Shown here one piece after another: positions 44,367 through 58,042 of a stretch of DNA of 64,000 nt. The DNA is from Quadrisphaera setariae (GTDB lineage: Bacteria; Actinomycetota; Actinomycetes; Actinomycetales; Quadrisphaeraceae): NCBI RefSeq assembly GCF_008041935.1, contig NZ_VKAC01000006.1, positions 1 through 64,000 on the forward strand, given 5' to 3'. The first letter of the stretch is position 1; every line of letters begins with the position of its first letter. The position numbers and the translations under genes are program-made. The notes beneath the pieces were generated by a model. That model was given only the letters and a program-made list of their open reading frames with translations. It had not been told where the DNA came from and ran no database searches.

Positions 44367-44615
44367 GTGCCCGAGTCGAGGATACGTCGCCGTCGCGCGT
44401 GGACAGCCCCGCGCGAGAAGAGCGCCGGCCCCCGCCCGAGCCCCCGCTGGTGGGTTCCGGTCATGCTCGGGCTGATGCTGCTCGGGCTGGTGTGGATCGT
44501 CGTCTACTACCTCAGCGGCGCGAAGTACCCCGTGCCGCCGCTCGGCGCGTGGAACTTGGGCGTGGGGTTCGCCGTGGTGCTCGTCGGCTTCGCGATGACC
44601 ACCCGCTGGCGCTGA
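44367..44615 (+). CDS. crgA: Cell division protein CrgA
   Basis: 82 residues from GTG 44367, with a strong GGAGGAGG ribosome site. The basic N-terminus is followed by two membrane helices (about 32-52 and 62-78). The conserved motif is WWVPVMLGLMLLGLVWIVVY with YPVPPLGAWNLGVGF in the loop. CrgA bridges FtsZ, FtsQ, FtsI and PBPs and helps set division timing and septal peptidoglycan synthesis. Length and location match the family exactly. Confidence 0.95.
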   Translation: MPESRIRRRRAWTAPREKSAGPRPSPRWWVPVMLGLMLLGLVWIVVYYLSGAKYPVPPLGAWNLGVGFAVVLVGFAMTTRWR

Positions 44616-44648
44616 CGCCGTCCTGAGGACCGACCGGGACCACCGGGC

Positions 44649-45509
44649 TCAGAGGAGCCCGGTGGCCGCCATCCGTGCGACGGCGGCCACGAGCAGCACC
44701 AGCGCGACGGCGGCGGTCCCGACCACCTGCGCCGGGGTGCGGATGCGCTGCGGCGCGTAGGCGTAGACGGCGCCGAGGGCCAGTCCGGTGACGAGCCCGC
44801 CGAGGTGGGCCTGCCAGGCGATGCCCGGCACGAGGAAGCCGATGGCGCCGTTGATGACGATGAGCACGACGATCTGGCCGAACTGCTGGTTGAGCCTGCG
44901 CTGGACGAGCACGAGCGCGCCGAAGAGGCCGAAGACCGCGCCGGAGGCGCCCACGGAGATGGTGGTCCAGCTCTGGCTCGTCGGACTGATGACGAGCAGC
45001 GACCCGACCGAGCCGCCGAAGGCGGTGATCAGGTAGAGCGCCGCGAAGCGGGCCCTGCCGAACTGCTGCTCCAGGTACGAGCCGAAGAGCCACAGCGCGT
45101 ACATGTTGAAGGCGATGTGGATGACCCCGCCGTGCAGGAAGGCGGCGGTGAGGAAGCGCCAGGGCTCGGCAGCGGCCGCGACCGGTGCGAAGCCGTACTG
45201 GTAGGTGATCCCGGGCGCCACGGTCGCCTGCAGCAGGTAGACCGCGACGCAGATGCCGATCATGGTCAGCGTGACCACGGGGCGGCCGCCGCGCAGGGTG
45301 GCACCGAAGGCCGTGCGGGCCTGGCGGACGTCCCGAGCACCCTCGCGGACGCAGTCCACGCACTGGATCCCCACCGCCGCGGGTCGCTGGCACTCGGGGC
45401 AGGTGGGCCGCTCGCAGCGCTGGCAGCGGACGTACGAGACCCGGTCGGGGTGTCGGGGGCAGACCGGGTCCTGCCTGGGGGCCTGGGGCCCCCAGGCAGG
45501 GTCGGTCAC
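44649..45509 (-). CDS. Rhomboid-family serine protease with N-terminal zinc-binding segment
   Basis: 286 residues from GTG 45509. The N-terminal cytosolic part has eight Cys/His-rich positions (CPRHPDR, CQRCERPTCPECQRP, CVDCVREG), resembling a B-box/zinc ribbon. The six-helix rhomboid fold follows: HGGVIHIAFNMYALWLFG, the catalytic Ser in SVGASGAVFGLFGALV and the catalytic His in WQAHLGGLVTGLALG. It should cleave membrane proteins within the bilayer. A 12-bp inverted repeat starts 9 bases after the start codon and could restrict translation or readthrough from ppiA. Substrate unknown. Confidence 0.9.
   Translation of the reverse strand: MTDPAWGPQAPRQDPVCPRHPDRVSYVRCQRCERPTCPECQRPAAVGIQCVDCVREGARDVRQARTAFGATLRGGRPVVTLTMIGICVAVYLLQATVAPGITYQYGFAPVAAAAEPWRFLTAAFLHGGVIHIAFNMYALWLFGSYLEQQFGRARFAALYLITAFGGSVGSLLVISPTSQSWTTISVGASGAVFGLFGALVLVQRRLNQQFGQIVVLIVINGAIGFLVPGIAWQAHLGGLVTGLALGAVYAYAPQRIRTPAQVVGTAAVALVLLVAAVARMAATGLL
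45470..45500 (-). promoter_or_regulatory. 12-bp perfect inverted repeat at the rhomboid start
   Basis: CCTGCCTGGGGG (45470-45481) and CCCCCAGGCAGG (45489-45500) with a 7-base loop form a very stable hairpin inside codons 4-14 of the rhomboid gene and 38-68 bp after the ppiA stop. It may act as the ppiA terminator, as an attenuator, or as a block to ribosome entry. Confidence 0.5.
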
Positions 45510-45537
45510 GGTCGCAGGGCCGGCTGGTGCGAGGTGG

Positions 45538-46059
45538 TCAGTCGGAGATCTCGACGGACTCGAGCACCACGGGCTCCACGGGGCGGTCCATGGCCCCCGT
45601 GCGGACACCGGCGATGGCGTCGATGACCTTCTTGCTCTCCTCGTCGGCGACCTCGCCGAAGATCGTGTGCTTGCCCTGCAGCCACGTGGTCGGTGCCACC
45701 GTGATGAAGAACTGCGAGCCGTTGGTGCCCTGGCCCCCGCGCTTGCCGGCGTTCGCCATGGCGAGCAGGTAGGGCTTGGTGAAGGTCAGCTCGGGGTGGA
45801 TCTCGTCGTCGAAGGTGTAGCCGGGACCGCCTGTGCCGTTCCCGACCGGGTCACCGCCCTGGATCATGAAGCCGGGGATGATGCGGTGGAAGGTGAGCCC
45901 GTCGAAGAACTTGTCGGTGCGCTTGGCACCGGTCTGCGGGTCGGTCCACTCCTTCTCACCCGTCGCCAGCCCGGTGAAGTTGGCCACCGTCTTGGGTGCG
46001 TGGTCGGGGAACAGCACCACGCGGACGTCCCCGTGGTTCGTGTGCAGCGTCGCCTCCAT
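45538..46059 (-). CDS. ppiA: Cyclophilin-type peptidyl-prolyl cis-trans isomerase
   Basis: 173 residues from ATG 46059, chosen for GAGG nine bases upstream; ATG 46068 is the alternative. No signal peptide, so cytosolic. Cyclophilin motifs are intact: catalytic Arg/Phe in LTFHRIIPGFMIQGGDPVGN, GPGYTFDDEIHPELTF, LAMANAGKRGGQGTNGSQFF and the Trp-containing TTWLQGKHTIFGEV. It catalyses Pro peptide-bond isomerisation during folding. Its place near crgA and gyrA matches ppiA in Mycobacterium. Confidence 0.95.
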   Translation of the reverse strand: MEATLHTNHGDVRVVLFPDHAPKTVANFTGLATGEKEWTDPQTGAKRTDKFFDGLTFHRIIPGFMIQGGDPVGNGTGGPGYTFDDEIHPELTFTKPYLLAMANAGKRGGQGTNGSQFFITVAPTTWLQGKHTIFGEVADEESKKVIDAIAGVRTGAMDRPVEPVVLESVEISD

Positions 46060-46170
46060 GGGCACCATCCTCGCACCCGGTGCGATCTCGCCCCCTCGCT
46101 GGGCGATCCGCAGCCCCTCCCGGCAGGATGGGCGCCGACGGTCCGGGAGCCGGGCCCGGGAGGAGGACGC

Positions 46171-47397
46171 GTGTTCGGGAGGAAGAACCGAGCGGAGCGG
46201 ACCGCCGCGGCGGTCAGCCACGCCACGAAGGCGGCCGGGGCGACGCTCGCAGGCAGGGCGGAGAAGCACGCCGCGCAGGTCGCCGGTGAGCTGGCGAACG
46301 TGAAGCAGGGCGCGAAGGGCGCCGGCCACACCGTGGCCGCGTCGGGCGCTGCCCTGCAGGCGGGTGCGCTGAGCAGCGCGCAGCGCATCGCGAAGAGCGC
46401 CGAGGAGTGGAAGAAGCAGGCCGGTCCGGCCGCCGCGCAGGCCAAGGAGGCAGCCGTCGGCTACGCCGGCCAGGCGCGCGAGTGGGCGCAGCCCCGCGTG
46501 GAGGAGGCGTACGCCAAGGCCGTGCCGCTGGTCGTCGACGCCAGGGACCGCGGCATCCGGGCTGCGGCGCCCAAGGTGGAGCACGCGGCCGACTCGCTGG
46601 TGCCGCACGTGGACCACGCGCGCGACACGATCGTGGACGAGTGGCTGCCGCGCGCCGTCGCGGCCGTCAGCGCGGCTGCCGCCGCTGCCGCCGCGAAGGC
46701 CGGCGAGGCGACCGACGCCGCCGCGACGAGCACCACCGCGGGCCTGAAGAAGGTCAGCGGCAGCCCGCTCATCAGCGCCAAGGCCGCCAAGAAGGCGGCG
46801 CGTCGCCGTCGCACCCGCCGGTTCCTGGTCTTCACGACCGTCGTCGGCGCTGCGGGTGCTGCCGGGTGGGCCGTGTGGAAGTCCCGCCAGCAGGCCGTGG
46901 TGGACCCGTGGGTCCCCGCGACCGCTCCGGGCACCGGGGTCAGCTCCGCGCCCGACCACAGCCGTCTGTCGTCCTCGACACCGGGCACCTCGGGTGCCGC
47001 CGGCGCTCCGCTCGGTGGCGGCAGCGCCGCGAGCACGTCCTCCGACGTCGACACCCCCGCCGCCGACGGCTCGACGAAGGCTCAGGACGCCGCGTCGAAG
47101 GTCGAGTCCGCCGTCGACAAGGCCGCGGGCAAGGTCCAGGAGACGGTCGAGAAGGTCGTCGACAAGGCCAAGGACGCCGCACCGTCCTCCCCCTCGACCA
47201 CCGAGGACGCCGACGCCGCGAAGCGCAGCACCGCCCCGCCGACGCTGACCACCAGCGCCACCACGGCCGGCGCCGCAGACTCCGTGCTCGGTGACGCGAC
47301 CAAGGGCGCGGACACCCCCGCCGCTCCGACGACGCCGGCCGAGGGCAGCGCGAGCAGGGCCAAGCCCAGGCCGAAGCCCGGGCCGTCCGGCTCCTGA
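46171..47397 (+). CDS. Alanine/lysine-rich single-helix membrane protein (DUF5324-like)
   Basis: 408 residues from GTG 46171, preceded by GGGAGGAGG. The first ~190 residues are Ala/Lys/Glu-rich amphipathic helix, with repeats such as AKEAAVGYAGQAREWAQ. A basic stretch (KKAARRRRTRR) precedes one membrane helix (about 212-230), then a Ser/Pro/Lys-rich external or disordered tail. It resembles the DUF5324 proteins found beside ppiA in actinomycetes, so I use that label cautiously. The apolipoprotein-like helices hint at membrane-surface binding; the function is unknown. Divergent from ppiA and convergent with the tRNA pair. Confidence 0.7.
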   Translation: MFGRKNRAERTAAAVSHATKAAGATLAGRAEKHAAQVAGELANVKQGAKGAGHTVAASGAALQAGALSSAQRIAKSAEEWKKQAGPAAAQAKEAAVGYAGQAREWAQPRVEEAYAKAVPLVVDARDRGIRAAAPKVEHAADSLVPHVDHARDTIVDEWLPRAVAAVSAAAAAAAAKAGEATDAAATSTTAGLKKVSGSPLISAKAAKKAARRRRTRRFLVFTTVVGAAGAAGWAVWKSRQQAVVDPWVPATAPGTGVSSAPDHSRLSSSTPGTSGAAGAPLGGGSAASTSSDVDTPAADGSTKAQDAASKVESAVDKAAGKVQETVEKVVDKAKDAAPSSPSTTEDADAAKRSTAPPTLTTSATTAGAADSVLGDATKGADTPAAPTTPAEGSASRAKPRPKPGPSGS

Positions 47398-47412
47398 GGG
47401 GCTGAACAGCAC

Positions 47413-47446
47413 GAAGGCCGGTCACCCCGAGGGGTGACCGGCCTTC
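47413..47446. terminator. Strong bidirectional terminator
   Basis: A perfect 16-bp inverted repeat, GAAGGCCGGTCACCCC with its complement, around a GA centre, followed by TCTCGTGT. It lies between the DUF5324-like gene stop (plus) and the tRNA-Ala 3' end (minus), serving both directions. Confidence 0.9.
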
Positions 47447-47461
47447 TCGTGTGTCTCCGAG

Positions 47462-47534
47462 TGGAGGCGAGGGGACTCGAACCCCTAACCCCCTGCATGC
47501 AAAGCAGGTGCGCTACCAATTGCGCCACGCCCCC
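47462..47534 (-). tRNA. tRNA-Ala (anticodon TGC)
   Basis: 73 bases, minus strand. The acceptor GGGGGCG pairs with CGCCTCC, including one G-T pair, with discriminator A. Anticodon arm CCTGC-TTTGCAT-GCAGG gives TGC. T-arm GGGG-TTCGAGT-CCCC is standard. CCA is not encoded. It follows tRNA-Ile by 14 bp in the same transcript. Confidence 0.96.
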
Positions 47535-47548
47535 GGGGGCACGTCGGG

Positions 47549-47622
47549 TGGGCCTAACAGGACTTGAACCTGTGACCTCTTCCTTATCAGGGAAGCGCTC
47601 TAACCAACTGAGCTATAGGCCC
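47549..47622 (-). tRNA. tRNA-Ile (anticodon GAT)
   Basis: 74 bases, minus strand. Acceptor GGGCCTA/TAGGCCC with discriminator A. Anticodon arm CTTCC-CTGATAA-GGAAG gives GAT. T-arm ACAGG-TTCAAGT-CCTGT. CCA is not encoded. The Ile-Ala pair downstream of gyrA-DUF3566 mirrors mycobacterial ileT-alaT and is not part of an rRNA operon here. Confidence 0.96.
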
Positions 47623-47673
47623 GAACCGGGGCGCACGCGCACCGGGTGGAACGAGGTTAGCGCACGCTCGGGG

Positions 47674-48446
47674 TCAGTCGTCGCTCAGGGTCAGCCTGAC
47701 GCCGCCGACGAGCCCGCTGGCGAGGTTGTAGAGGACGGCCGCGACCGTGCTGATGAGCGTCAGCAGGACGACGTCGACCACGGCGAGGAACACGGTCACC
47801 GACAGCACGCGCGACAGGCTGAGCAGGTCGGCCACGCGGAAGTTGCTCTCCGTGCCGACGACGTCGCTGATGACGCTGTCGAGCTGACCGAACACGCCCA
47901 TGCCGTTGAGCACGGCCCACAGCACGGTGACGGCGACCACGGCGATGATGCCCAGGGCCACCGACAGCAGGAAGGCGAGCCGCGCCACGGACCACAGGCT
48001 GACGCGCGACAGGCTCAGCTTGACCCTCCGCGGGGCCTCCGCCGTGGAGGCCGGCGCGGCATGGGCTGCGTCCGGCTGCTCCGCGGCTCGCGCCTCCGCG
48101 CCGGTGCGCACCGGGCGCACCGCCGTGGGAGCCGTGCTCGCCGCCGGACCAGCGGCGGCCGCAGGACTCTGACGCGCTGTGGCCGCCTTCGAGGACGCCG
48201 CCGGCGGCGAGGTCAGGGGGCGGGCAGGGGCTCCGCGCTGCGCGGAGCCCCCGGAACCCGGGCGAGGGCCGTTGCCGAGCGTCCCCGCCCCACCCGCTGG
48301 CGCGGAGGTGGGCCGGGTGCCCCCGCCCGCCGGCCGCTGGCCGGCGGGTCGGGCAGGGCCTGCGGCACCTCCACCAGGCGTGCTGGCGGCCGCTGGCCGC
48401 CCAGAGGAACCCGAGGAGTCTCGGGCGTCAGTCTTCTCGGACGGGC

Positions 48447-48450
<4 letters not shown>
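47674..48450 (-). CDS. DUF3566 membrane protein
   Basis: 258 residues. The first ~140 are disordered, rich in Ala, Pro and Gly. The C-terminal DUF3566 domain has two membrane helices and the family stretches [35 protein letters not shown] and [18 protein letters not shown]. It overlaps the gyrA stop by 4 bp, as in many actinobacteria. Function unknown; the mycobacterial counterpart Rv0007 has been linked to the divisome region only by location. Confidence 0.9.
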
Positions 48451-53193
<4,743 letters not shown>

Positions 53194-53215
53194 TCAGGAG
53201 CGCGCACGGGCCTCC

Positions 53216-53221
53216 ATCTTA
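53216..53221 (-). promoter_or_regulatory. Candidate -10 element of gyrB
   Basis: TAAGAT on the minus strand, 47 bp before the gyrB start, in an otherwise GC-rich gap. The expected -35 position has no TTGACA match, so this is a moderate candidate. Confidence 0.4.
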
Positions 53222-53259
53222 CGTCGACACGCCGACACCCCGTCGCCGGACGGGCTCCT

Positions 53260-53357
53260 CACGGCCCAGAGCACCCCTTCTGGGGGCCGTGGACGCCCCG
53301 CAGCGCCACGAACAGACCCGCACTGGTGCCCCGGGTCCGCCCCGGCGCTCCCGGGGC
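53260..53357 (-). terminator. Two hairpins downstream of the DUF721 gene
   Basis: CACGGCCC (53260-53267) pairs with GGGCCGTG (53284-53291), and GCCCCGGG (53328-53335) pairs with CCCGGGGC (53350-53357). Both lie in the 244-bp gap between the DUF721 stop and gyrB, which has no gene. They probably end the dnaN-side transcript before the gyrB promoter. Confidence 0.55.
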
Positions 53358-53413
53358 GGCTCTGCGCCCGCTGCGCCCCCCACCGGGGCGGGTGCCGCAC
53401 CAGGCGGCCGCGG

Positions 53414-54055
53414 TCAGCCGTACGTGTCGCGCGGACCACGGCCGCCGGCGGAGCGGCTGCCCGCGCGCCAGGACGGGCCGGCGGGCCCGCGGACCACCAG
53501 GCGGGTGACCACGCCCTCGCCGAGGTCCTCGTCGAGCCGTCGCAGCACGGTCGCCGTGAGCAGGCGCACCTGCGTGGCCCAGGCGGTCGAGTCCGCGCGC
53601 ACCACCAGCTCGCCCTCGGAGAAGGTCTCCGGCTGGCAGTGGGCGGCGATCTCGGCGCCGACCACGTCCGCCCAGCGGCCCATGACGCCCCCGACGGCGA
53701 CCGGCGTCCGCCAGCCGCGCTCGTTGACCAGCCGGCCGATGCTCGCCGAGACGGTCTGGGGGTCCCTCGCGTCGGGCCGGGCGCCGCTGCGCCCGCCGTC
53801 CTGACCGCTGCGGCGGGCACCACCGGCGGTGGCCGGGCCGCCGGTGCCTCCACCCCGGCCGGGAGGGGGCAGCGACCCCGGCCTCCCCGGCCGGGCGCCG
53901 CGGGCGCGGGCGGCGGCCCGCGCGCGGTGGAGGGCGGTGGCGGCGGCGTCGGGCAGCAGCTCGGGGCCCGGCAGCGCGTCGGGGTCCACCGGCCCGCTGG
54001 GGCCGGAGGGCGCGCCCTGGCCGGACGCGGGGTCGCGGCGCGGGGGGTCAGCCAC
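53414..54055 (-). CDS. DUF721/DciA-like protein
   Basis: 213 residues. A disordered Pro/Gly-rich N-terminal half precedes a conserved C-terminal domain with [39 protein letters not shown] and [20 protein letters not shown]. This is the DUF721 family that includes DciA, a predicted loader of the replicative helicase DnaB. Location between recF and gyrB is conserved (Rv0004 in Mycobacterium). It overlaps the recF stop by 8 bp. Confidence 0.88.
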   Translation of the reverse strand: MADPPRRDPASGQGAPSGPSGPVDPDALPGPELLPDAAATALHRARAAARARGARPGRPGSLPPPGRGGGTGGPATAGGARRSGQDGGRSGARPDARDPQTVSASIGRLVNERGWRTPVAVGGVMGRWADVVGAEIAAHCQPETFSEGELVVRADSTAWATQVRLLTATVLRRLDEDLGEGVVTRLVVRGPAGPSWRAGSRSAGGRGPRDTYG

Positions 54056-55316
54056 CGCCGGGCTCCACCGTCCCCGCGCGCACCTGGAGGCGGCGGCCGG
54101 ACAGCTCCGGCGGCACGTCCTCGGCCACCGCGGCCGTGATGAGCACCTGCTCGGCCGGCGCCACCAGCGCGGCCAGCCGCTGGCGGCGGCCGGCGTCCAG
54201 CTCCGCGAAGACGTCGTCCAGCACCAGCACCGGCTCGCTGGCCGGGTCCTTCGGACCCTCCCCGCACAGCAGCTCGTACAGGCCCAGGCGCAGCGCGAGC
54301 GCGTACGACCACGACTCCCCGTGGCTCGCGTACCCGCGCGCGGGCAGACCCGTCAGCTCCAGCACGAGGTCGTCGCGCTGGGGACCGACCAGCGAGGTGC
54401 CGCGCTCCAGCTCCTCGGAGCGCACCTCCGCCATCTGCTCCAGCAGCGCCTGGGCGAGCTCGGCGCGCGGTGGCAGCTCGGCGCCGCCGGCGAGGTCGAG
54501 GTCGGCGAGGAGCGGCAGGCTGCTGCGGTAGGCCAGGCGCACCGGACCGTCGGCGTCACCGGCGGCGGCGCCGGCGCCGGCGCCGCTCACGGCCGCGTAG
54601 GCGCGGGAGACGTGGGGGTGCAGCCGCCGGACGAGCAGCAGGCGTGCCGCCAGCAGCTCCGCGCCGGCGGTCGCCAGGTGGGTGTCCCACACGTCGAGGG
54701 TGGCCGCCTCGGCCGCCGCCGCGTCCTCCCACCCGGACTCGCGCGCCGCCTGCGCGGCCCTGTCACGGGCGCGCGACGGCCTGCCGCTGCGGCCGCCGCG
54801 GCGCGAGGCCGCGGCCTGGCGCAGCAGAGCGCCGCGCTGCTTGAGGACCCTGTCCAGGTCGGAGCGGACCCCCGCCAGCCGCGGGGCGAGCGCCACGAGG
54901 GCCTCGTCCATGAACCGGCGCCGACCCTCGGGGTCGCCCTTGACCAGGGCGAGGTCCTCCGGGGCGAACAGCACGGTGCGCAGCGACCCGAGCACCTCGC
55001 GGGCGCGCGACAGCGGCGCCCGGTTCAGCCGGGCGCGGTTGGCCTTCCCAGGAGAGATCTCCACCTCGACCAGCGTGGAGCGGCCGGCCCTGTCCACGGC
55101 GGCGCGCACCACCGCGCGCTCCGCCCCGGCGCGCACGAGCGGCGCGTCGGTGGCGGAGCGGTGGCTGCCGAGCGTCGCGACGTACCCGACGGCCTCGACG
55201 AGGTTGGTCTTCCCCTGCCCGTTCCGCCCGACCAGGGCGGTCGGGCCCGGGCCGAGCTCGACCTCCGCGCCCTCGTAGTTGCGGAAGTCGACCAGGGACA
55301 GGTGCGTGACGTGCAC
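54048..55316 (-). CDS. recF: DNA replication/repair protein RecF
   Basis: 422 residues, an SMC-like ATPase that loads RecA at gaps. Walker A is [18 protein letters not shown] (about 29-46). The Q/lid region [15 protein letters not shown] and the signature and Walker B part [16 protein letters not shown] are intact. An Arg/Ala-rich insertion at about 170-205 is longer than in E. coli RecF. The start is GTG 55316; the protein begins [14 protein letters not shown], the usual N-terminus. It lies 12 bp downstream of gnd. Confidence 0.95.
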   Translation of the reverse strand: MHVTHLSLVDFRNYEGAEVELGPGPTALVGRNGQGKTNLVEAVGYVATLGSHRSATDAPLVRAGAERAVVRAAVDRAGRSTLVEVEISPGKANRARLNRAPLSRAREVLGSLRTVLFAPEDLALVKGDPEGRRRFMDEALVALAPRLAGVRSDLDRVLKQRGALLRQAAASRRGGRSGRPSRARDRAAQAARESGWEDAAAAEAATLDVWDTHLATAGAELLAARLLLVRRLHPHVSRAYAAVSGAGAGAAAGDADGPVRLAYRSSLPLLADLDLAGGAELPPRAELAQALLEQMAEVRSEELERGTSLVGPQRDDLVLELTGLPARGYASHGESWSYALALRLGLYELLCGEGPKDPASEPVLVLDDVFAELDAGRRQRLAALVAPAEQVLITAAVAEDVPPELSGRRLQVRAGTVEPGGG

Positions 55317-55328
55317 CCGTCCCCCCGG

Positions 55329-56327
<999 letters not shown>

Positions 56328-56370
56328 GGGAGACCTCCGGGGAAGGGGTGGTGGTGCTGGTGGACCGTTC

Positions 56371-56388
56371 CCCGTTCCATCGAACGGG
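56371..56388. terminator. Hairpin between dnaN and gnd
   Basis: CCCGTTC and GAACGGG with a CATC loop, 14 bp after the dnaN stop on the minus strand, in a 74-bp gap. Modest stem; likely an attenuator or terminator. Confidence 0.5.
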
Positions 56389-56401
56389 TGACGCTCCGGC
56401 T

Positions 56402-57556
56402 TTAGCCGGCCATCCGCACGGGCATCAGCAGGTAGCGGTAGTGGTCGCTCGGCTCGCCGTCCTCGTCGGTCTGACCGGTGAGCACGGCGGGCTTCGTGGG
56501 AAGCGTGAAGGACAGGCGCACGAACGGCATGTTGAGCGCGCCGAGGCCGTCCAGGAGGAACTGCGGGTTGAACGCGATGGAGACGTCGTCGCCGTGCAGC
56601 TGCGCGGGGATCGCCTCGGACGCCTGGGCGTCCTCGCCGTCGCCGGCCTCCAGCACCACCTGGCCCTGGGTGAAGGACAGGCGCACCGGGCGGCTGCGCT
56701 CGGCGACGAGGGCGACGCGGCGGACCGCCTCGACCAGCGCCGGGACGGAGACCACCGCGGAGATCGGGGACTCGGCGGGGAACAGCGAGCGCACCTTGGG
56801 GTAGTCGCCGTCGACCAGGAGCGACGTGGTGCGCCGGCCACCGGCCTCGAAGCCGACCAGGCCCGAGGTGCCGCGTCCGCGCCCCTCGCCACCTGCGGCC
56901 TCGGACGACAGCGCCAGCACGACCTCACCGCTGCCCATGGCCCGGGCGACCTCGGAGAGGGTCCGGGCCCGCACGAGGGCCGCGGACGACGCGCCGGGCT
57001 GCCCGGCGGACCACGGCAGCGTGCGGACCGCGAGCCGGTAGCGGTCGGTGGCGAGCAGGGTCAGCTCGTCGTCCTCGATCTCTACGCGCACGCCCGTCAG
57101 CACGGGGAGCGTCTCGTCGCGGCTGGCCGCGACGACCACCTGGGCGACGGCGGACGCGAAGACGTCGCCGGCCACGCTGCCGAGGACGTCGGGCATGGCC
57201 GGCAGGGCCGGGTAGTCCTCCACCGGCATCGTCAGCAGCGTGAAGCGGCTCGAGCCGCAGGTCACGATGACGCGGGGCCCCTGCAGGGACACCTGCACCG
57301 GCTGCGCCGGCAGGGAGCGGGCGATGTCGGCCAGGAGGCGGCCCGAGACGAGCACGCGTCCGGACTCGTGCACCTCGGCCGGGACCTCCACGTGCGCGGA
57401 GACCTCGTAGTCGAAGCTCGACAGCTTCAGGACGCCCGGCTCCGCCGCCTCGAGGAGGACCCCCGACAGCACCGGGACCGGCGGCCGGGCCGGAAGCGTC
57501 CGCGCCGTCCACCCGACGGCGTCGGCCAGGACGTCGCGCTCGACCCCGAACCTCAC
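56402..57556 (-). CDS. dnaN: DNA polymerase III beta sliding clamp
   Basis: 384 residues from GTG 57556, with GGAGG seven bases upstream. Three repeated clamp domains are recognisable: the first opens RFGVERDVLADAVGWTARTL and the last ends YLLMPVRMAG, the hydrophobic pocket for polymerase partners. SRFTLLTMPVEDYPALP and LTGVRVEIEDDELTLLATDR are family stretches. It encircles DNA behind the polymerase. It reads away from oriC on the leading strand. Confidence 0.97.
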   Translation of the reverse strand: MRFGVERDVLADAVGWTARTLPARPPVPVLSGVLLEAAEPGVLKLSSFDYEVSAHVEVPAEVHESGRVLVSGRLLADIARSLPAQPVQVSLQGPRVIVTCGSSRFTLLTMPVEDYPALPAMPDVLGSVAGDVFASAVAQVVVAASRDETLPVLTGVRVEIEDDELTLLATDRYRLAVRTLPWSAGQPGASSAALVRARTLSEVARAMGSGEVVLALSSEAAGGEGRGRGTSGLVGFEAGGRRTTSLLVDGDYPKVRSLFPAESPISAVVSVPALVEAVRRVALVAERSRPVRLSFTQGQVVLEAGDGEDAQASEAIPAQLHGDDVSIAFNPQFLLDGLGALNMPFVRLSFTLPTKPAVLTGQTDEDGEPSDHYRYLLMPVRMAG

Positions 57557-58042
57557 GGGTCCACCTCCATGCGTGCGTGCTGCGTGCCCCGGGAGGGCCC
57601 CGACGGGCGAGGGTATCGGTGTGCGGGCCCTGACCCGGTCAGCCACCCACAGGCCCCCCGTGCCGCGGCTCGGGCGGTCCGGCGCAGATGAAGGCGGCGC
57701 GATCGAATCCGCTAGATGAATGGTTCCGTAGTAGTCATAGGGCCTGTGGATACTGTGGAAAACCCCCGTCATCGCAGGTGGGAGGTTGTGCACACCTGTG
57801 GACAGAGCTGTGGATGACGTGGGGAAAAACTACGGGTGCCTGTGGACGGCCAGATGTTGTCCACATCCCGTCCACAGATCGACCCCCGTTTGTCCACACG
57901 TCGTCCACAGGAATCCGACGGTTCTCCACAGGGCCTGTGGACACAGTCGTCCACAGGCCCTGTGGACGGCTGTGGATCGTCCTCACCTGTGGACACACCC
58001 TGTGGACAACTTGCGTCGTCGCAGGTCAGGAGGTTGCGAGCT
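57557..58042. other. oriC: Predicted chromosomal replication origin oriC (dnaN-dnaA gap)
   Basis: This 486-bp gap has no gene but is packed with DnaA-box nonamers. At least 16 carry the core TCCACA/TGTGGA between 57745 and 58009. Perfect TTGTCCACA occurs at 57857, 57890 and (reverse) 58001; near matches include 57745, 57754, 57797, 57809, 57841, 57868, 57901, 57922, 57936, 57947, 57961, 57971 and 57988. Boxes are in both orientations with ~3-30 bp spacing. The segment 57690-57740, comparatively AT-rich (GATCGAATCCGCTAGATGAA), is a possible unwinding element. The layout matches actinobacterial oriC. Confidence 0.93.

Noticed and set aside
47462..47622. rRNA operon spacer containing tRNA-Ile and tRNA-Ala
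   Set aside because: No 16S or 23S sequence flanks the pair; it is the stand-alone ileT-alaT of actinobacterial origin regions.
57745..58009. CRISPR-like array of regularly spaced repeats
   Set aside because: The repeats are 9-mers in both orientations with irregular short spacing, matching DnaA boxes; no cas genes are present.
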